DNA from: Stichopus chloronotus | Taxonomy: Eukaryota > Echinodermata > Holothuroidea > Aspidochirotida > Stichopodidae | Direction: 5' to 3' | Assembly: GCA_021234535.1 (NCBI GenBank) | Contig: CM037842.1 | Span: 22,321,106 to 22,385,105 of the forward strand | DNA length: 64,000 nucleotides | Shown here: positions 50,201 to 61,633 of the stretch, in pieces | Layout: each line of letters begins with the position of its first letter | How positions within the stretch are numbered: the first letter of the stretch is position 1 | Position numbers and translations under genes: made by a program | Notes under the pieces: generated by a model | What the model was told of the DNA's origin: nothing | Seen by the model: the letters and a program-made list of their open reading frames with translations, nothing else | Databases searched by the model: none

Positions 50201-51668
50201 CCATTCCCATGGATCTATTTGATTTCAAGTAAAAGTGGTTGCCAGATAGGATTTCTTGGAGAGCATGAATTTTGTTGGGCCAACAAAAATGTGAAGACAA
50301 TGTTCAGATTCAAATATCTGGAAGGTGAATGCATAGTTCTCTTTTCAGATTTTGTGACAGGTAAGTTTTTCCCCTATTTGCTCTTCCCTGAAATACTGAC
50401 AAAGAACAAAGATGGATGACCAGGTGATCCAGGTGATTGCCAGTACAACTAATATCCCAGCTTTAAGTGTTCACAAGCAAAGGAGCAATATCTAGAAGTA
50501 ATGTCTGTAATATCATGTGCAGTGTATTTTACTGTACATCAATAGCTGAAATCCTGAAAACTGAATATTGGTGACAAATAGAGCATGTAGCTTCCATCAT
50601 CAGTAACAATAAACCAATACAAGGTGTATGTGTAAAAATGTACACAATATCATTACCATTTCACCAATGACACCTGTGCCTGCTCCCAGGTCCAACATGG
50701 CAGCATCTTTGTCTTTGACAAACTCCATTGTAGCCTCTACAGTAGTGATATGAAACTGAAAGCCAGCAGAATGGAAGTTCTGGAAATTAAAATAAAAATG
50801 TGACTGCACTTGATGCCTCACCAGCATTTATTTGGTCTCTAGCTTGTAAATTAAGATAAAATAAATTTAAGTCAAATTGCAAACTAGATTGAAACCTGTA
50901 AGACAGTGGTGAAGTTTGGTAGGGTGATTAATGCACTATAGTTTGTGCTGTAGTAGCTGCAGTCATATGCACACACATTTCCTATTTAAGTGTGATGACA
51001 CAGGTTGTGAAGTGATGCATGAGCATTCAGGGGCAAAATTCGCAAAACACCAGGGACATTGCATTCATAAATGAATCTTGAAATTTATGTCAGGTGAATG
51101 GCAAAAACTACTAAGTATCCAACATAATGTAATAAGCTGTACAAATATCAAAACTAATACTAAATCTTTCTGTGAAGTGGAACAGATATTGAATGACATC
51201 GACAGTAACTGCCAAAGATACCAGAAACTCCAAGAAGAGTAGAGGACTTTCACTTTACCCTAGCAGCAGAGTCAATTGTGCAGCAGAGATTCTGGAGTTT
51301 CAAAGGCCCATCACTTGGGACAACATGCTATACTCCTACACCTCGTTCCAAAGAACGTCCTTCAAAACCTTGATACTATGGATAATAAACTGATGCACAA
51401 GTAGTGCTTCTAGGTCAGTGACTTAAACTGATATTCTCTGGGATAAATTTCATCCTCTCTCCAGGCAGGCAACAACAGATTGTTCCCTGGCTGTAGCCTG
51501 CATGTCCTAACTAATCTTCATAGATATATGCTTTTCAGTGCCATTACTTACCTTCTCGTAGAGTGTTGCACGGTCATCGTACCATTGTATTACATCCTTC
51601 ACAGATTCATTGGCCATGAACTCATGCAGTCTGACCCTCTCTTGTAAATAATTCTCCAAGTGACTCAT
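44040..51668 (-). CDS. METTL27: METTL27 (WBSCR27)-like methyltransferase, five coding exons
   Basis: Coding exons on the minus strand are 51552-51668, 50657-50779, 47932-48073, 44456-44548 and 44040-44230. Introns are 772, 2583, 3383 and 225 bp, all GT-AG with matching phases (0, 0, 1, 1). They encode about 181 residues ending in QKCGE and TGA. Residues 28-39 (IQWYDDRATLYE-like) match the family's start. AAMLDLGAGTGVIGE at about residues 66-80 is SAM-binding motif I. DALDASQGMLDIA follows as the post-I acidic region, then GYMAIVSAGVFGHGAVYYE and LLLKYLKKDGYLIFSIS, the usual motif II/III region. An in-frame TAA lies 36 nt before the ATG, supporting the start. Family knowledge: a class I SAM-dependent methyltransferase fold with uncertain substrate. 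It is shorter than human METTL27 (about 245 residues), with a compact C-terminal part. Introns hold repeats. The orthology assignment is inference from motif order. Confidence 0.85.
44456..44548 (-). CDS. METTL27: METTL27-like coding exon 4
   Basis: Acceptor TTTCTTTTCTCTTCCAG, then GT + 30 codons + G. It reads GYMAIVSAGVFGHG to LLKYLKK. Donor GTAATC. Confidence 0.85.
44735..45185. repeat. Intron-3 copy of a repeat also present 3' of the gene
   Basis: Diverged same-orientation partner of 43250-43680. Best preserved around AAAGACTTGTAA, ACCACAGGTTG and TTTTCCACAGAGG. Confidence 0.6.
45640..46990. repeat. ~143-bp-family repeats within intron 3
   Basis: Units like those at 38.6-40.8 kb appear, clearest at 46480-46920 where the TTGAGATAT/TTACAAGG landmarks are about 142 bp apart. 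CATACATACACACACACATACATGCACGC at about 46930 and GAATGCAAAGGTTATTATTATCATTGAAACC mark the same element end seen at 39.65 and 40.68 kb. A perfect AGGTCAAAGGTCA (reverse strand) lies at 46045-46057, with one-mismatch versions near 46195 and 46666. Confidence 0.75.
47285..47400. repeat. GGGGCCA-rich repeat fragment in intron 3
   Basis: GGGGGCCAATCTGGCCCCCT forms a near-perfect hairpin and is followed by AGGGGCCAAATGAG. This resembles the G/C-rich cores of non-autonomous DNA elements, but no termini are seen. Confidence 0.35.
47932..48073 (-). CDS. METTL27: METTL27-like coding exon 3
   Basis: Acceptor TTTATCCAACAG, 47 codons plus one base (LKKLGYSNMDALDASQGM...), then donor GTTTGT. The second half, KKNIYKNTFCSLIGTEGP, resembles the family's xxxYxxxxxxxL segment after the acidic loop. 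Confidence 0.88.
50092..50468. repeat. Interspersed repeat, copy 2 (partner of 14.9 kb), in intron 2
   Basis: Matches 14935-15301. Two plus-strand frames (49899-50102 and 50099-50419) cross it but have no recognisable domain, and the partner copy does not keep them open. They are treated as accidental. Confidence 0.75.
50657..50779 (-). CDS. METTL27: METTL27-like coding exon 2, SAM motif I
   Basis: Acceptor TTTTAATTTCCAG, then 41 whole codons from NFHSAGFQF to GTGVIGEM, then donor GTAATG. It carries the glycine-rich LDLGAGTG loop that binds S-adenosylmethionine. Confidence 0.88.
51552..51668 (-). CDS. METTL27: METTL27-like coding exon 1
   Basis: Thirty-nine codons from ATG (MSHLENYLQERVRL...) to YEK, followed by the donor GTAAGT. 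Upstream on the minus strand, CACTCAACAG and ATACAACAG are possible acceptors for a 5' untranslated exon. Confidence 0.82.
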
Positions 51669-53129
51669 TTTCTTGCAAGTATCGATAATAACTGTTGTAT
51701 TATTGCTGTTGAGTGATGCAATAAAAAGTAATTAGTTTGTGCATACATACTGCTACTGTGCTTCATAATGACCTGAAAGTCACAGGCCTTTGTGATTCCC
51801 AATATTCAATTATTCAGTTAAGACAGTATTCAGCGTATTGCACTGCTAAGGTGACTACCTTGGAAAGATCTTTTCACCTTTGTAAATGCTAGGGGTATTG
51901 TAAGAGAGCATTAAAGGAAGTGAGACACCAACTTCAATATGAAGTTATAAGAGAAACAAATTAATTTTCACAATTACTTTTCAATTATTTTTTCAACAAT
52001 ATTTATATTTGCAATCATAACAATGATGCTATTAGAATGGAACAAAAAGCTCAGGCTCTGCATGGTAACTGCCAGAACAATCAGACGATACAGTATGTAT
52101 TTAATTGGTGTTTTATAAACATCGTTGGGTGGGACCATTTCCCAATGTCATTCTATGCAAGGGGAATATTGCAGCCTGCAGCACTGTGGCATTGCATGGT
52201 GGGCACATCAATGACACACTATTGGAGTTATTTGATCTATGATTTTTAAATAGGTAAAATTTCCAAGCACTAATTTAGCTAAGCGGAAATACAAAAAGAA
52301 CCCCAAACAGCTATTGATTTGCAGGGATTTACTGTGCTTTCCCACCAAAACTTAAAATTAAGAACGACTCAGAGAAATGTCTGCTAGACCTTGGAGAGGG
52401 ACACTAAGTTGTTTCATGAAATTCACTTATTCTTCCTAAACCTGTTAAGTTTCATTCACATACTTGACAAATAACCAAACTAAGAGGGATCTTCATGTGT
52501 CACATACAAAGGAGCAGTAATGAATGAGTGATTGAAAGTTGCATCCTTTGGGAAAGTGATAGCAAGTAGGCAATCCACAGAGTTGCAATTCTCATCCCTA
52601 TTGTTTCCCATTCTCCCCAAGTACGCTGAGCTGTATATTTCATCAGTGCATTGTGGATAGAAGCACTGAATATTCAAGTTACTTAATGCTATAGAACTGC
52701 AAGACACTGCGTAAGAGTGGAACAGCACAAATACCTGCATGCACACCACAGTGCCTAGATATCAAGCCCGTCTCAAAAGTACTCCCAGAAAATGCGCAAG
52801 TACGGTCAGATTCCTCATATCCGCATGCCCCGTTACTGTGGATCCTTTGAGTGCCCTGAAAAGAGTGTTACACATGTTTCAATATTTCTTCACAGTGCGT
52901 AAACATCTCAAGTTCTTGAACAATTGTGCAGTAGATCTATACATAGATACATTGTAAACATTTACTGAGTAGAGGTATTACCAACACATGGGAAATGATA
53001 TTGCTACCAGCTGTAAACACTCAGAGAACAGGTTGAAATACCATGTCACATTCATAGAAAGGCAAATTTGTAAAAGTTATGTTGACAGCATGTACTACCA
53101 CCACCTTACACTGTGTTACGCATAACTGA

Positions 53130-54360
53130 AAGCATACTACTTGCCCTTGACATCATCAGTCGGGTGGAAAGTACATCTCATACCCAGGCATCCACCAAGT
53201 TTGAAGTTCATCTGACTTAATATCATCTAGAAAGAGATTGTCACAAACTTTTTCAGAGAAATTTTGCCATTTTGACCTTTAGCCATGTGACCTTTGACCT
53301 TGTGATGTCATCAATATTTTAAAAGGCTTGTTTCGTCTACTGTCTATGTATGGTAGTTTTACAACTCTAAGGATATTCACGCTTGGAAAAATGCTAAAAA
53401 TTTGTTTTTTGCTTTCATGAACTGTGACCCTGATCTTTGACATTATCAGTCGGGCAAATATTACACCACATACAGTACCCAGACACCTATCAACCAAGTT
53501 TGAAGTTTATCCGACTTACCATGTAGGAGAATATTGTGATTTTCAAAGCATTGCCAATTTCACATTTTACCATGTGACTTTTGACCTTGTGATGTCATCA
53601 ATACTTTTAATTGTCTTTGTATTGCCTACTTTCCATGTATGGTAGTTTTATCATGCTAGGATGTTTGCACAAAGAGATAATGCTAAAATTGTGTTTTTGA
53701 TTTTGTGACCTGTGACCTACAATGTCATACATCAGTCTGGGAGATGTACACTATACGACATACAGGGCACCTACCTGTCAAGTCTTTACTTTATCTGACA
53801 TACTGTCTAGGAGGAGATCATGACTCACTTTTCAGAGCATTTTTGCCGATTTGACCTTTAATCACTGTCGTCATCAATATTTTTAAAAAATTTCTCGTAT
53901 AGTCTACTCTCCATATGTGGTAGCATTATCACCCTAGAATGTTCATGATAATGCTAAAAACGTGTGCATTTTTGCCATTTGACCTTTAATCATGAGACTC
54001 TTGACCTGGTGACATCATCAATATTTCTAAAAATTTCATGTTTTGCCTACTTTCCATATAAGGTAGTTTTATAACACTATAGGATACATTAACACATTAA
54101 GATAATGCTAAAACTGTGTTTTTTATTTTCATGACCTTTGACCTTTGATGTCATCAGTCAGGCGGACACAACACGTACCTCATACTCAGGTACCAACCCA
54201 CCATATTTGAAGTTCATCTGGCTTACCATCTCGGAGATCATGACACAATTTGTTGTATACACACACTCGCACATACACAATCGCAAAAACACATTTCCAC
54301 ACCCCTTCTCATCCCCCTAACCCTAGTGGTATTCCTGATCCATGTCATTTGTATACCATG
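53130..54360. repeat. ~290-bp tandem repeat with TGACCTTTGACC and TGATGTCATCA
   Basis: The landmark ATCAGTCGGG/CATCAGTCTGGG recurs near 53158, 53449, 53733 and 54153. Each unit contains CCAAGTTTGAAGTTCATC, GCCATTTTGACCTTTA, TTGTGATGTCATCAATA and TACTTTCCATGTATGGTAGTTTTA. Perfect AGGTCAAAGGTCA (reverse strand) lies at 53288-53300 and 54132-54144; the latter is extended by a third half-site (TTTGATGTCA). Same family as 27.05-27.78 kb. Confidence 0.8.
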
Positions 54361-54555
54361 AGGTAACCCCACATAAGGACTACTGACCCACCAAGTTTCA
54401 GTTGAATACTAAATGGAGTGTAAGGTGAGCTACCATTTTAGCATCATTTTTGGCGACATAAACTGATCAAGTAAGCACAGTATCTCCTCCCTGTATACCA
54501 CATATATTCCTATGGAGAATTCACTCTCATTGACCTACAATGGCTGTCATGCCCA

Positions 54556-54690
54556 CCCCCCCCCCCCCCCCGTAGTTTTGCGTTTGCAATGGTTTGTGCA
54601 TGCTCCTTAAGTCCTGACTGTAACCCTCTGAAAAGTGGCATAGCCAGCAGGGGAAGGGGGCAGTGTCTGCCCCACAGAAATTTTGGGGAT
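54556..54690. repeat. C16 homopolymer and adjacent element-like end
   Basis: A 16-base C run is followed about 75 bp later by AGTGGCATAGCCAGCAGGGG and GGGGGCAGTGTCTGCCCC. This resembles the G-rich termini of non-autonomous DNA transposons. No matching inverted terminus was found. Confidence 0.35.
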
Positions 54691-55859
54691 GCGATCGGAG
54701 AAGTTGAAAAATAACAGGGTGACCTTCAAACGCACTTTTAAGGAAACTTGTCATTCCAAATTTGTGACAGTTCCAGGTTTTTTACATAAATCAGTATTGT
54801 CTCAAATGAACATATAGATTCATCGCAACGAAAAAAGTGTGTTACAGAAGGTGAAATTATCTCACATTCTTTACAACAATCCAAACAAAATAAACTTTCC
54901 CCAAGGCGCCCGTCGAGTGCGCCTGCACTGACATTGTGCTGAAATGACAAAAAATGGTGGCATGCTTCACTATTTCAATCTGCCAAACCTAAGCTCTCAA
55001 AAGTTGTGATTTGTGAATGTTAGGCTAAAGACTTGTTCGACGGGCCTGCGCATTTCAACCCCTACCTTTCTACACTTAAAAGTATGTCAAATGTAACTGT
55101 TCAAAAGTATGCTGTTTTCATTTAAAAAGTTAAAAATGTTTCACCACAATTGCATGCAACAAGCTCCTGTTTTACCCAAGAACTTTTCCCCCAAATTTCC
55201 AATCATTAGAGGGAACTCCATTAGCTAGTCCCTGCTACTGGCAGTTCCAGGAAGAGAGATTTTCTGCTCCCATGCACTTGATTGGTTTGTTGTCTCTCTT
55301 TGGCCATGATCATTTCCTGTGCATACACAGTGATCAGATAAGAGGCACACATCTCAATAGGGCTGGAGAGTATCACATGCTTGGGTGTATCTTAACTGTA
55401 GGGTTATTGAAGTATAGCCTCTGCGTATACAGACCTTGTGGTTGAACATTGATGCAAGGATAACCCCTGCTGCATTTTTTTTTTTTTTAAAGTAGCTAAT
55501 GGGAGATTCCTGTCCTAATCGGGTGCTGTGTTGCTAATTTGCAGTTGCATTACAATGTTTAACAATCTCTGACCCAATTTTTATTTCTCAAGTTTAAAAT
55601 GGGTCACTATCAAACAATAAAAAAAGGGGGTCTAAAGGTATGTTCAGCATCGCATCTCCCTACTATCTGCCATCTGTTCCAAGAATAAATGAGACAGGTC
55701 CAGGCATACTTCATTACGTTTTGGTATCATCTCAAATCTATCTGATTTTATACATTGATTTTTACTTCATATATTGCAGGCATGAGGCCAGCACATACTC
55801 TAAACCTCAGGTTGCAAATCTGTTATTGTTAAACTAAATTAGCCAAACACTCAGCAAGC

Positions 55860-56420
55860 AAAGCAGTGGCATAGGCCTAGCCTATACCGTCACGAGCCTA
55901 TACAGTACAAATCTACTGGTAAGTACCACTGAAGATTTAGCTCAGCCTCAGTTCAGTACTGAGGTGAAATCCGGCCCGATATGAAGTCACAACTTAAGTT
56001 AGATAGTTTGCTCTTCGGTAGAATAAGTTTAAGCTGGTGTGGAATTTTCTGAGCAAGGAAAAAACAACAGCCAACCCGACAAGGGCAAACGGCTAACATT
56101 TACCACTTTATCTCGATGCGAACAGGTAATATCGTTGCGGACTGCAAAGCACCTTATACCCAGGTGGCTTTGATCACACCACGCACATGGAAAGTAGCGG
56201 AAGCAGGGGGATGCCACTCTAACAATTGCTTCCTCTATACAATACCTACCACCACGAACGGTAAAAAGCTAGGACTACTCTAGGCCTAGGTGCCAGTCGC
56301 CAGCTGTTTACACACATATCCGCATATATGTACGCAGGCCATATCCGAGGTTGCACTTCGTTACGGAAGCCGAGAGGTGCTGTCATAGGGAGTAATCGAA
56401 ATGTTCGTAAACCATCTATC
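55860..56420 (-). promoter_or_regulatory. CpG-richer stretch, possible promoter of the METTL27-like gene
   Basis: CpG dinucleotides are noticeably more frequent here (for example around 56100-56200 and 56255-56420) than in the rest of this AT-rich window. The stretch lies 4-5 kb upstream of the minus-strand start codon. On the minus strand, GTTCGTGGTG|GTAGGTATTG near 56245-56260 could be the donor of a non-coding first exon. No transcript evidence is available from sequence alone. Confidence 0.25.
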
Positions 56421-58038
56421 CTTCCGTCGAAACATGTGAAAAGGACATTCCAAATAGGGTGAGGCGGTAGTTCAAGAAAACAAATCTTATCTTTAATATT
56501 TTATGCCATGCCCCAATAGATGAAAGTTACCAAAAACATTCACACATAGGTCAAGCAGAGACAAAATAGGATAGATGTCGCTGTTTTACTCTTATGTGGT
56601 TAGTCACAACCAGTCAGTAATTAGGCTACATAATAAACAATCTGACAGGAAAAGTCTTCTGGTCAATCCATGGCATGGTAATAATTAACACTGAAAACGG
56701 AAACTGTTCTGTTGGAGAATATTAAAGTAAATACTGAATACTTTGTGTTTCAGCCTAGGTGGATGTCACAAAATGTTAACGAGTACCCCTCACAACTTTT
56801 GGATTTCTCCTTTCTTATGTTATCGGAAAACGGGACAGGAAAATCGATGGTTTACAAGAATGTCGGTTACTTCAATCCCACCTCATCCCTCAGTCATGGT
56901 TCTGTATGGAAGAGGTGACTTGGAAGAATACAGCAATGTGTGCCAAAAAGTTCTACAGTACACTCTTGCAAAGCGTACCTTATGTTTTTACACATTTTTA
57001 GTGAGACAGTGTTAATATTATTAAGGTGTCGGTATGACCATTATAAATTTTGTTAGTGCCAGTAGTGGCAATTTCATCACACTAGTTCATTATAGTAAAG
57101 TTACAGCGCCAGAAACTAAGTTTGTTCTTGGTTTTACCAAGGGATGTCTTGACTAAAGTCTCCAGTCTGGACAGCATATAGGTCTGCTTGCCAGTTCAAA
57201 TATATTAATGCATAACCAATTTATATTTATTGGTCCGATTTGCTGGATAATACAAGCATATACGAAATGTTTCTATATCATTGCTTTCCTGGGAAAAGTA
57301 CGGGAATAGGCCCACAAAAGGCAAAATTTCAAGTTTAAGTTAGTGCACATTTATTTCGCACTTGGTCGATGTCGGTTTAATAATTACATGCAATGTTTTT
57401 ACAGAGGAGCATACTGCTGGTCACCAGCAAAAGCATTAAATGTTTATCAAAACTAGTTGGTAAGGAACTTGAAAAAGAAAACAAAAGATGAAAGACTTTT
57501 ACAAAAGACGAATTGATTCAAGGATGATGAGACAGAAGACCTTTCAATGAATATAGTCATAACTAAGCTTTTGGACTTGGACTTTTGACAATACTGGTAG
57601 CATACTGGTATATTTACGTGTAATATAAGTCAAAGTACAAGCGAAACGAGCAATTAAAAAGGAACGGTCCACATACAAACCTGTAACTAATTTTCTGAAG
57701 TAGTCAAAACAAATGTCACTTTCTTGTAACTATGTGTTTTACAAACCATTTACGGAGCTATTATCCTTTTCATAAGAAAATATAAATAAAGTAATAAAAA
57801 GTGAAGGTGACGTTAACGACTTGATCGGTGTAAGCCGATCAGTTTGGGCAGTTTTCGTGGTTCAAAAACTTGGCATGTGTCAATAAAAACGTTGGATATT
57901 AATGTCATGTATTCTAGAAACAGTGTTCCTTTTTCCAACCCTAACGGTGAATTAAAAAGTAATAAATAAAGCCTCCAAAATAATCGTTGCCACTGCCTAC
58001 TAAAGCTATTGTAAATATACAAATCGTCATATTGCAAG

Positions 58039-58040
<2 letters not shown>
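56421..58040. other. Stretch without supported genes
   Basis: Two overlapping plus frames at 56712-57015 carry no recognised motif. Otherwise the sequence is AT-rich and featureless. Confidence 0.45.
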
Positions 58041-58041
<1 letters not shown>

Positions 58042-58122
<81 letters not shown>

Positions 58123-58137
58123 TTATATATATATATA
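58042..58137. repeat. (TA)n microsatellite
   Basis: About 37 TA units, then GTATATTTATATATATATATA. It ends about 50 bp before the left arm of the 77-bp inverted repeat. Confidence 0.95.
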
Positions 58138-58188
58138 ACATGATTATACAGGTGTACGTATACCGCGTGTTGGAATCTGAGTTACAAA

Positions 58189-58394
58189 GCAATAATAACA
58201 AACGATAACACTAAACTCCAACAAGTAGTAGTAGTTGCATACATGTATTTAACGTTTCAATCATTCTCCCGGAGATCTCCGTTGTATTATCCTTAAAGAC
58301 AAATTCCCGAATACAGAAATGATTGAAACGTTAAATACATGTATGCAACTACTACTACTTGTTGGAGTTTAGTGTTATCGTTTGTTATTATTGC
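58189..58394. repeat. Perfect 77-bp inverted repeat with palindromic spacer
   Basis: Left arm 58189-58265 and right arm 58318-58394 are exact reverse complements over all 77 bp, separated by a 52-bp spacer. Pairing stops sharply at both ends. The spacer contains CGGAGATCTCCG, itself a 12-bp palindrome, next to the left arm. Each arm, read from the spacer outward, begins AATGATTGAAACGTTAAAT. The right arm ends directly at (TAGA)n. An RNA across this region would fold into a long perfect hairpin. Possible origins are inverted terminal repeats of a PLE, a foldback element or a replication/assembly snap-back. Confidence 0.95.

Positions 58395-58488
<94 letters not shown>
58395..58488. repeat. (TAGA)n microsatellite
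   Basis: About 23 tetranucleotide units without visible interruption, starting at the base after the inverted repeat's right arm. Confidence 0.97.
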
Positions 58489-58579
58489 TTAAATGTATTA
58501 TTAGTACAAGTGTTATAAGTACGATTACTACGATTATCCTCTGTCCTCATCGCCCCAAAATTTAGTTTAAATACATCTG

Positions 58580-59310
58580 CTCAACAGTAAAGTTTACCAC
58601 CATTCCAAACAGTGAGGCCCCGGTCTTACTTGAATGTAACCCATCCCTGTAAACAAATCTCTCCTACCAACGAAATATGACCACGTATCAACAAATGTAA
58701 ATGAAAATTCCGGACACAATAAGCTTCTTAATCAATTATTCAAAATTTTAACTTATTGGATGGGACCCTAGGCTGTCATCACTGAATCTTGCCAAGGTAT
58801 CAAACCACAAATAGCAACCTTTGCTCTGTTCGAAGCTAGGCGACGCAATAACTCACGATATCTGGACCTCAATTGGATCCTTCTCTACATTATTCGTACC
58901 CACCTGAATCATACAACCACCTCCTCATCCGAAAGGATTTTGTTCACCATTTCACTTACATCTAAAATTTTGGCCTCCGGCAAACACACCCTAACTCGTT
59001 TTGACTTATCCACCCCACAGAACTCACGATCCACATACCGTACCAGAGAATCTCCACACAATACCATTCGTCCCTTAGACTTTTTGCCATCCCACAGTCC
59101 TTTGGTTTTGTCTTCATTATCGTGAGTGTCCCCTTCTTCAACAATCCTCTCTTCAACAGACAGGCTTTCGAAACTGTTATGGACCTCTAATGATTCAGTA
59201 CTTTTTGAAACCCCCTCCTTGATTTAAGGCCCCTTGCAAACAACATTCTAATCCTCATTACACCTAAAGTTCTTTAATGATTCCTCAAGTTTCTGTGCTC
59301 TTTCACACTC
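58580..59310 (-). pseudogene. Frameshifted SGNH/GDSL esterase-like domain
   Basis: On the minus strand, 59220-58912 is open and reads an acidic linker (ESLSVEERIVEEGD) and then GRMVLCGDSLVRYVDREF. GDS at about 59047-59055 is SGNH block I with the nucleophile Ser. After a stop and 1-base shifts come QVGTNNVEKDP (block III-like, about 58889-58903), YRELLRRLASNRAKVAICGL, TFVDTW and RDGLHSSKTGA, with the DxxH of block V at about 58634-58645. The order and spacing fit a whole SGNH-hydrolase domain broken by indels. Such domains occur in ORF1 of some CR1-type non-LTR retrotransposons and in related invertebrate repeat proteins. A relic of such an element is the likeliest origin. No reverse transcriptase follows; the remnant stops near the (TAGA)n and inverted repeat. 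Confidence 0.72.
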
Positions 59311-61620
59311 AAGGCTTCCTCAGTACAAGTAAATATGAAACTTTCATCCGAGAGGCAGATGCTAAGTCACGAACGTAACCAAATAAGGCAGGCACGTGCA
59401 ATGAAAAAAAAAAAAACATATAAGTATAGCGGGAAGGTATCGTAGCAACCTAGACAAAGAAACAAACAAGTAGGCCTACAGGTATGACAAGAGTGAAACA
59501 AGAACCAAACGACCAGGTTTCTAAAATAAGGCAGTTGCCTAATTACTGTAATTTGGTTACGTTAAGTTAACCAATTTTAGTTGTAATTGTATAGCCTACA
59601 CAAACGCTCAACTGGCACCATCATTGTACAAAAGAAAAAAACGACAAGAGGTATTGAACTTCGAATGTATGGCATAGACAGTAACACTTCAATTTAATAC
59701 TTTGTAACAGGTATGCAGGTCTACGGAATTTTCCATGCATAATCTAGTCATGGGATGTGTGACAAAATTGATATAAATGATTGTTATGGTAGTTTTACTA
59801 TAACAGTTTCAATATAGTTGGCCATGTTATAGTTGCAAATTGTGACCAGTTTGTGTATGATTGGACCTTCATAGCTCTCTCCAAATTGTTCAACTGAACA
59901 CAGGCATCTTGTTTACCTGTTTTGTAGTTATCCAGGCATTACTCCACACACCACAGTACAATCACTCTCTCACAGCCTGTTTTCCCACAAGCTCAGTCCC
60001 ATCTCACCCCTGGACCCATGCCTCATCAATTACATGGCATCCCCCTCCCAAACAAAAAAGAAAAAATAAAAATTATATCTTCAAAAATGCACGTCTTCAG
60101 TTTTATTTATGACAAATGGTTAAATGGTTACTTCATCGACCATGTACAATACATGCGTAGCTTAATAGAAATTTGCACAATGCAAAAAGCACTCGGCGAT
60201 GATATATCCAGGTAAAAATAGTATTTAAATCGTCAAAAACCTCAAAAAAGCATTCTATATATGAATGAAATAGTTTTTACACCATTTCAATCGATGAAAC
60301 CATTAGTTCCCGTGAAATGAAGTTTTTATTAAACATTTTGTGGAAGATTTTGTGTCGTTTTTCGAAACTCCGCACCTATTATCATTAGTGACCAGTTTCA
60401 CGATGATTTTAATAGTGAGTGAGTCGGCGGCCGTTTTGACAAAACCGAATTATGGTCAATTTTCTATCACAGTGCAGTACGGCAATGTTATCTCCAGATA
60501 ATATATTTATCTCAGTGGACAAAACTTGTGATGTTACTCAGTGGGTTGTCCATGATTTTTTTCTTAGAAAGAAAGTTCTGAAATACATTTCTCCTTTCTT
60601 CATCACTCTAAACGTTTATGTAATTTTCTTCATGTTCACCAAAAGTGCGAGCTTCCTAGTAAAATGAGCTGCTCAGAAAGACGAAGAAGTGCCACCATTT
60701 CGCGTCTATACCTATTTCTAAGGGCTGGATTTTGAGACTCTCAAATGGTCCAGAGGAGAACAATGGATACCATTAAAGCTTTCAATTAGGTTTACTCAAA
60801 GCATGTAGTCCTTCATGTTATATACATGTCAATTTAAAATATACAACAATAGTGTAAGTTCAACAGATGTTCTAAATGCAATTGTGAGAAAAAAGAACAC
60901 TTCAATTTTCTTTTTCTTTACGTGGTGGTGCTCCAAGCCTGGATAGAGCACCACCAAAACAACGTTTTGTTGAAGTTAGATATAGCAAGATGTATGAGAG
61001 ACCGAGTAATGCAACACATACGAACAAGCTTGCCGTAATCATGTGACACACCTGATAGAGACTGCGCTACTTTGAGCATCATTCTCAAAGTGGTTCATTT
61101 TTTGGTGCTAGTACTGATCGATATCAAATCAAGATAATGCTATACAAATGCCCGTTAGATCATCCTCTTCACCGACCTGGCAGCCGGTACAAGTCAAGGA
61201 AGCGTAATTAGTGATTGTCAGTGGCTTCAACTTTCTGTGGTTTCGACCTACTCATGTAGTAAGTAAATGCTTACCACGCAATTGACTGAACATGAAGCAA
61301 CTGAAGCTAAAATTGTTCTGATGCAAGAGGGAGCCTATAAGTTGTGGTTACTTCCTAATTAGTTTCGATCCACCTCACCGAATGGGGAGAATATCATGTG
61401 GTGAATATGACTGAAGTGTTCTAATCCATGTCATTGTCTCTTGGATTTGGTGTTAACATGAGGAGGACAGGTTTTATTTACCATCTGCACACAGCATGGT
61501 CTCCAAAGATAAACAAAGACTTGGGAGAAGATCAGAGATTGCAGGGGACTTTGTTTGTATTGTTGTTTGGGACTAGATAAAACCTGTCTAAAGGACATGT
61601 CTGCCTAATGACATTCTGCC
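59311..61620. other. Stretch without supported genes
   Basis: AT-rich. The only marked structure is a hairpin at 60923-60956 (TGGTGGTGCTC / GAGCACCACCA, 11-bp perfect stem, 12-nt loop). The plus frame 60452-60667 has no recognised motif. Confidence 0.45.
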
Positions 61621-61633
61621 ACATGCTGAGGTA

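Noticed and set aside
49899..50419. Two adjoining plus frames in METTL27 intron 2
   Set aside because: They lie mostly in an interspersed repeat whose other copy does not preserve the frames.
56712..57015. Two overlapping plus frames of 68 and 90 codons
   Set aside because: No recognisable motif; mutual overlap in different frames suggests chance.
58962..59156. 64-codon minus frame MKRGLLKKGTLTIM...
   Set aside because: It is the wrong-frame shadow of the decayed SGNH domain.
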